A stretch of 64,000 nucleotides of DNA from Aristolochia californica (lineage: Eukaryota; Streptophyta; Magnoliopsida; Piperales; Aristolochiaceae): the NCBI GenBank assembly GCA_029961685.1, contig JARWKL010000002.1, forward strand, positions 17,142,908 to 17,206,907. Direction: 5' to 3'. The position numbers and the translations under genes are program-made. The notes under the pieces were generated by a model, which was not told where the DNA came from, ran no database searches, and saw only the letters and a program-made list of their open reading frames with translations. Shown one piece after another: positions 61,301-64,000 of this stretch (position 1 is its first letter; every line of letters starts with the position of its first letter).

Positions 61301-64000
61301 TGTAGAGAGTGATAATTCCAAAAAGTCTTCGCAACTATTAATGACTATAAACTCTTTTTAGTTTTTATATATTGGGTTTTACAATCATCGGGAAAAGGGG
61401 GAGGAGGGGGATTTTTAACTGAGTGTTGACTCCTAATCCATGAGTCATTTCTTAAAAAACTATAGCCCGTTACACTTGATTGACCAATAAATCACTTTAC
61501 AAACATCTATGATTGTTAGGACAACTTTTAATAAATAGGTAAAATCATGGCTTGTTTGACTAGGGCAAATATCCCACAACACATTTACTTGAGAACTTAA
61601 TGAGCATTTGCTTTTAGCTTTGAAAGGTTTGGTGCAACAGGCTATTTGCATCTTTAACATGTTTCAAGCATGCATATCCATATTTAAAACATGTTAGGAT
61701 CAATTAGAAATCTCTTTTCATGTCGTTAGGGTTGAACTAGTGGAATTTCCCAAACTTGGACAACAATGCTTTTGTGTTCGTTTGTGGTATGTTACTGACA
61801 TTTGTTATTCTTTTAAATTTTTCCATACATAAACTCTAAAATTTTCATTTTTTATGATCTATTTGCCTTTAATCTTTTTGTTTACGACATAAGTGAAAAG
61901 TGAAAAGTCAAAGTTTGGATTTAAGAAAAAAATATACATATAAAATGGAATGCAAATGCACAAATGTACAGAGAGATAATTCCAAAAGTCTCTGTAACTT
62001 TTAGGGATTGTAAACTCTTTTTTATTTTATTTATTTTGTTTTACAGTCAATCGGAAAAAGGGGGAGGCAGGGGATTCTTCACGGAGTGTTGACTCCTAAT
62101 CCATAAGTCAATTCTTACAAAATTATCGCCTATTATGCATGATTGACATATAAATCACTTTACAATCATCTATCATTGATCGGTGAGGTTTTTGTAAATG
62201 GGAAAAATCATGGCTTGTTTGACTCGGGTAAATATCCCACCGCGGTTCACTTGATAATTTAATGAGCATTTGTTGTCCGCTTTAAAAGGTTTAGATCTAC
62301 TGGCCATTTGCATCTTTAACATTTGTCAAGCATGCTTATCCATATTTAAAACATGTTAGGATCAATAAGAAATCTCTTTGCAAGCCAATACGCTTGAACT
62401 AGTGGAATTTCCAAAACTTGGACAACAAACCTTTTGTGTTGGTTTGTGGTGTGTGAATAAATTTTATTTACTTACATTTTTTATTGACATAAACTCTAAA
62501 ATTTTCATTTTGATGTGACCTATTTTTCCTTAATCTTTTTGTTTCGAGATAAATGGAAATTGAAAAATCATAGTTTAAATTCAAGAAAAAAATATACATC
62601 TAAAATGGAATTGTAATGCATAAATGTAGGGAGAGATAATTCCGAAAAGCCTCCGTAACTTTTACGAATTGTAAACTCTTTTAGATTTTGTATATTAGGT
62701 TTTGCAATTATCTGGCAAAAAAAGAGGAGGCGAGAGATATTTAATTAAGTCTTGACTCCTAATACATAAGTCATTTCTTACAAAACTATAGCCCGTTACG
62801 CATGATTGACCGATAAGTAAGTTTACAATCATCTATGATTGTTAGGTCAGCTCTTTGTAAATAGGAAAAATCATGGCTTGTTTGACTCGAGTAAATATCC
62901 CACCATACGTTCACTTGAGAATTTAATGAGCATTTGTTGTTCGATTTAAACGGTTTGGATCCAAAGGCCATTTGCATCTTTAACATGTTTCAAGCATGCA
63001 TATCCATATTTAAAACCTGTTAGAATCAATTAGAAATCTATTTCCAAGCCATTAGGGTTGAACTAGAGGAATTTCTCAAACTTGGACAACAAAACTTTTG
63101 TTTTCATTTGTGGTGTATGAATAAATTTTCTTTACTTACATTTGTTATTGTTTTTTATTTTTTCCATACATAAAATCTAAATATTCATTTTGTTGTAATC
63201 TATATGCCTTTAGTCTTTTTGTTTATATGATTAATGGAAATGAAAACTGAAAGTTTTGATTTAAGAAAAAATTATACATCTAAAATGGAATAGAAATACA
63301 CAAATGAAGAGAGAGATAATTCCAAAAAGTCTCCATCACTTTTAAGGATTGCAAACTCTTTTAGTTTTTATATATTGGGTTTTGCAAACATCGGTATAAA
63401 GGGGGCGGCGGGGGATTTTTAACTGAGTGTTGACTCCCAATCCATAAGTCATATCTTACAAAAATATAGCCTGTTACACATGATTGACCGAGAAACCACT
63501 TTACATTCTAGCATGCATATCCATATTTAAGACATTGAGGATCAATTAGAAATCTCTTTCAAAGCCATTTGGGTTGAACTAGTGGATTTCCCAAATTTGG
63601 ACAACCAAACTTTTGTGTTCGTATGTGGTGTGTGAGAATAAATTTTCTTTACTTACATTTGTTATTGTTTTAAATTTTTTCCATAGATAAACTCTAAAAT
63701 TTTTGTTTTGTTGTGATCTATTTGCCTTTAACCTTTTGTTTACGAGATAAAAGGAAAGTGAAAAATCAAAGTTTATATATAAGAAAAATGTTTACATATA
63801 AAATGGAATGGAAATCCAAAATGTAGAAAGAGATAATTCCAAAAGGTCTCCATAACCTTTAGGGATTGTAAACACTTGATATATTAGGTTTTATAATCAT
63901 CGGGAAAAAGGAGGAGGCGGGGGATTTTTAACTGAGTGTTGACTCCCAATCCATAAGTCATTTCTTACAAAAATGTAGCCCGCCATGTATGATTGTCCGA
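55388..64000 (+). repeat. Satellite array, ~677-bp monomer (block 5)
   Basis: The block enters mid-monomer (CATCTTAGATGGAATGGAAAT), further along the unit than where block 4 stopped. Tags at about 55547, 56223, 56902, 57581, 58261, 59385, 60065, 60745, 61425, 62088, 62751, 63429 and 63938. Near 58910 a unit breaks off after ATCGGGAAGGAG and continues at GATTTAATGAGC of another unit, so about 230 bp is lost. The unit at 63429 is shortened near 63507 (TTACATTCTAGCATGCATATCC). The array runs off the window end. Confidence 0.97.

Noticed and set aside
1..64000. A novel gene system (defence, biosynthetic or regulatory cluster)
   Set aside because: No intact gene cluster exists in the window; all coding signals belong to decayed retroelements or to repeat-derived frames.

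Overview
The window looks like plant nuclear heterochromatin. It is AT-rich and mostly made of one long-monomer tandem satellite, interrupted by several decayed LTR retrotransposons of plant type (Ty3/gypsy chromovirus, Ty1/copia derivative, TRIM). The elements use a primer-binding site of the TGGTATCAGAGC type, complementary to the 3' end of initiator tRNA-Met, which is usual in plants. I cannot name the species. I see no intact host gene, no rRNA or tRNA gene and no CRISPR array.

Layout. Satellite (monomer about 675-680 bp, all in the same orientation) fills 1-16031, 21502-29409, 32261-35033, 35417-53513 and 55388-64000, about 53 kb or roughly 80 monomers. Its phase continues across the first three insertions, so these elements landed in a pre-existing array. 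Each typical monomer carries a G-rich motif in an otherwise AT-rich unit, a 10-bp inverted repeat, and on the minus strand a recurring open frame of about 71 codons that I do not regard as a gene. Matching blocks of neighbouring monomers recur at about 3.3 kb (left), 2.7 kb (centre) and 3.2 kb (right), pointing to local higher-order repeats.

Insertions. (1) 16032-21501, plus strand: a full-structure Ty3/gypsy chromovirus with two LTRs of about 508 bp, a PBS, gag, protease, reverse transcriptase, RNase H, integrase, chromodomain and a polypurine tract, flanked by AAGTT duplications. It is dead: many stops and frameshifts, a deletion removing the second half of the reverse transcriptase, and altered key residues. 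A 412-bp solo LTR sits inside its gag. (2) 29410-32260, minus strand: a copia-derived non-autonomous element with perfect GTTTT duplications; its LTR is of the same family as the solo LTR in gag. It holds a 58-bp minisatellite and a poly-G run. (3) 35034-35416, minus strand: a complete miniature LTR element (TRIM) with two 113-bp LTRs. (4) 53514-55387, minus strand: a chimera of a second chromovirus (3' LTR, integrase/chromodomain end) with TRIM-like leader sequence and a truncated 5' LTR; its right end and the adjacent satellite are deleted.

Nothing here works as a gene set. The interest lies in the structure of the satellite, the order of nested insertions and the chimeric element.
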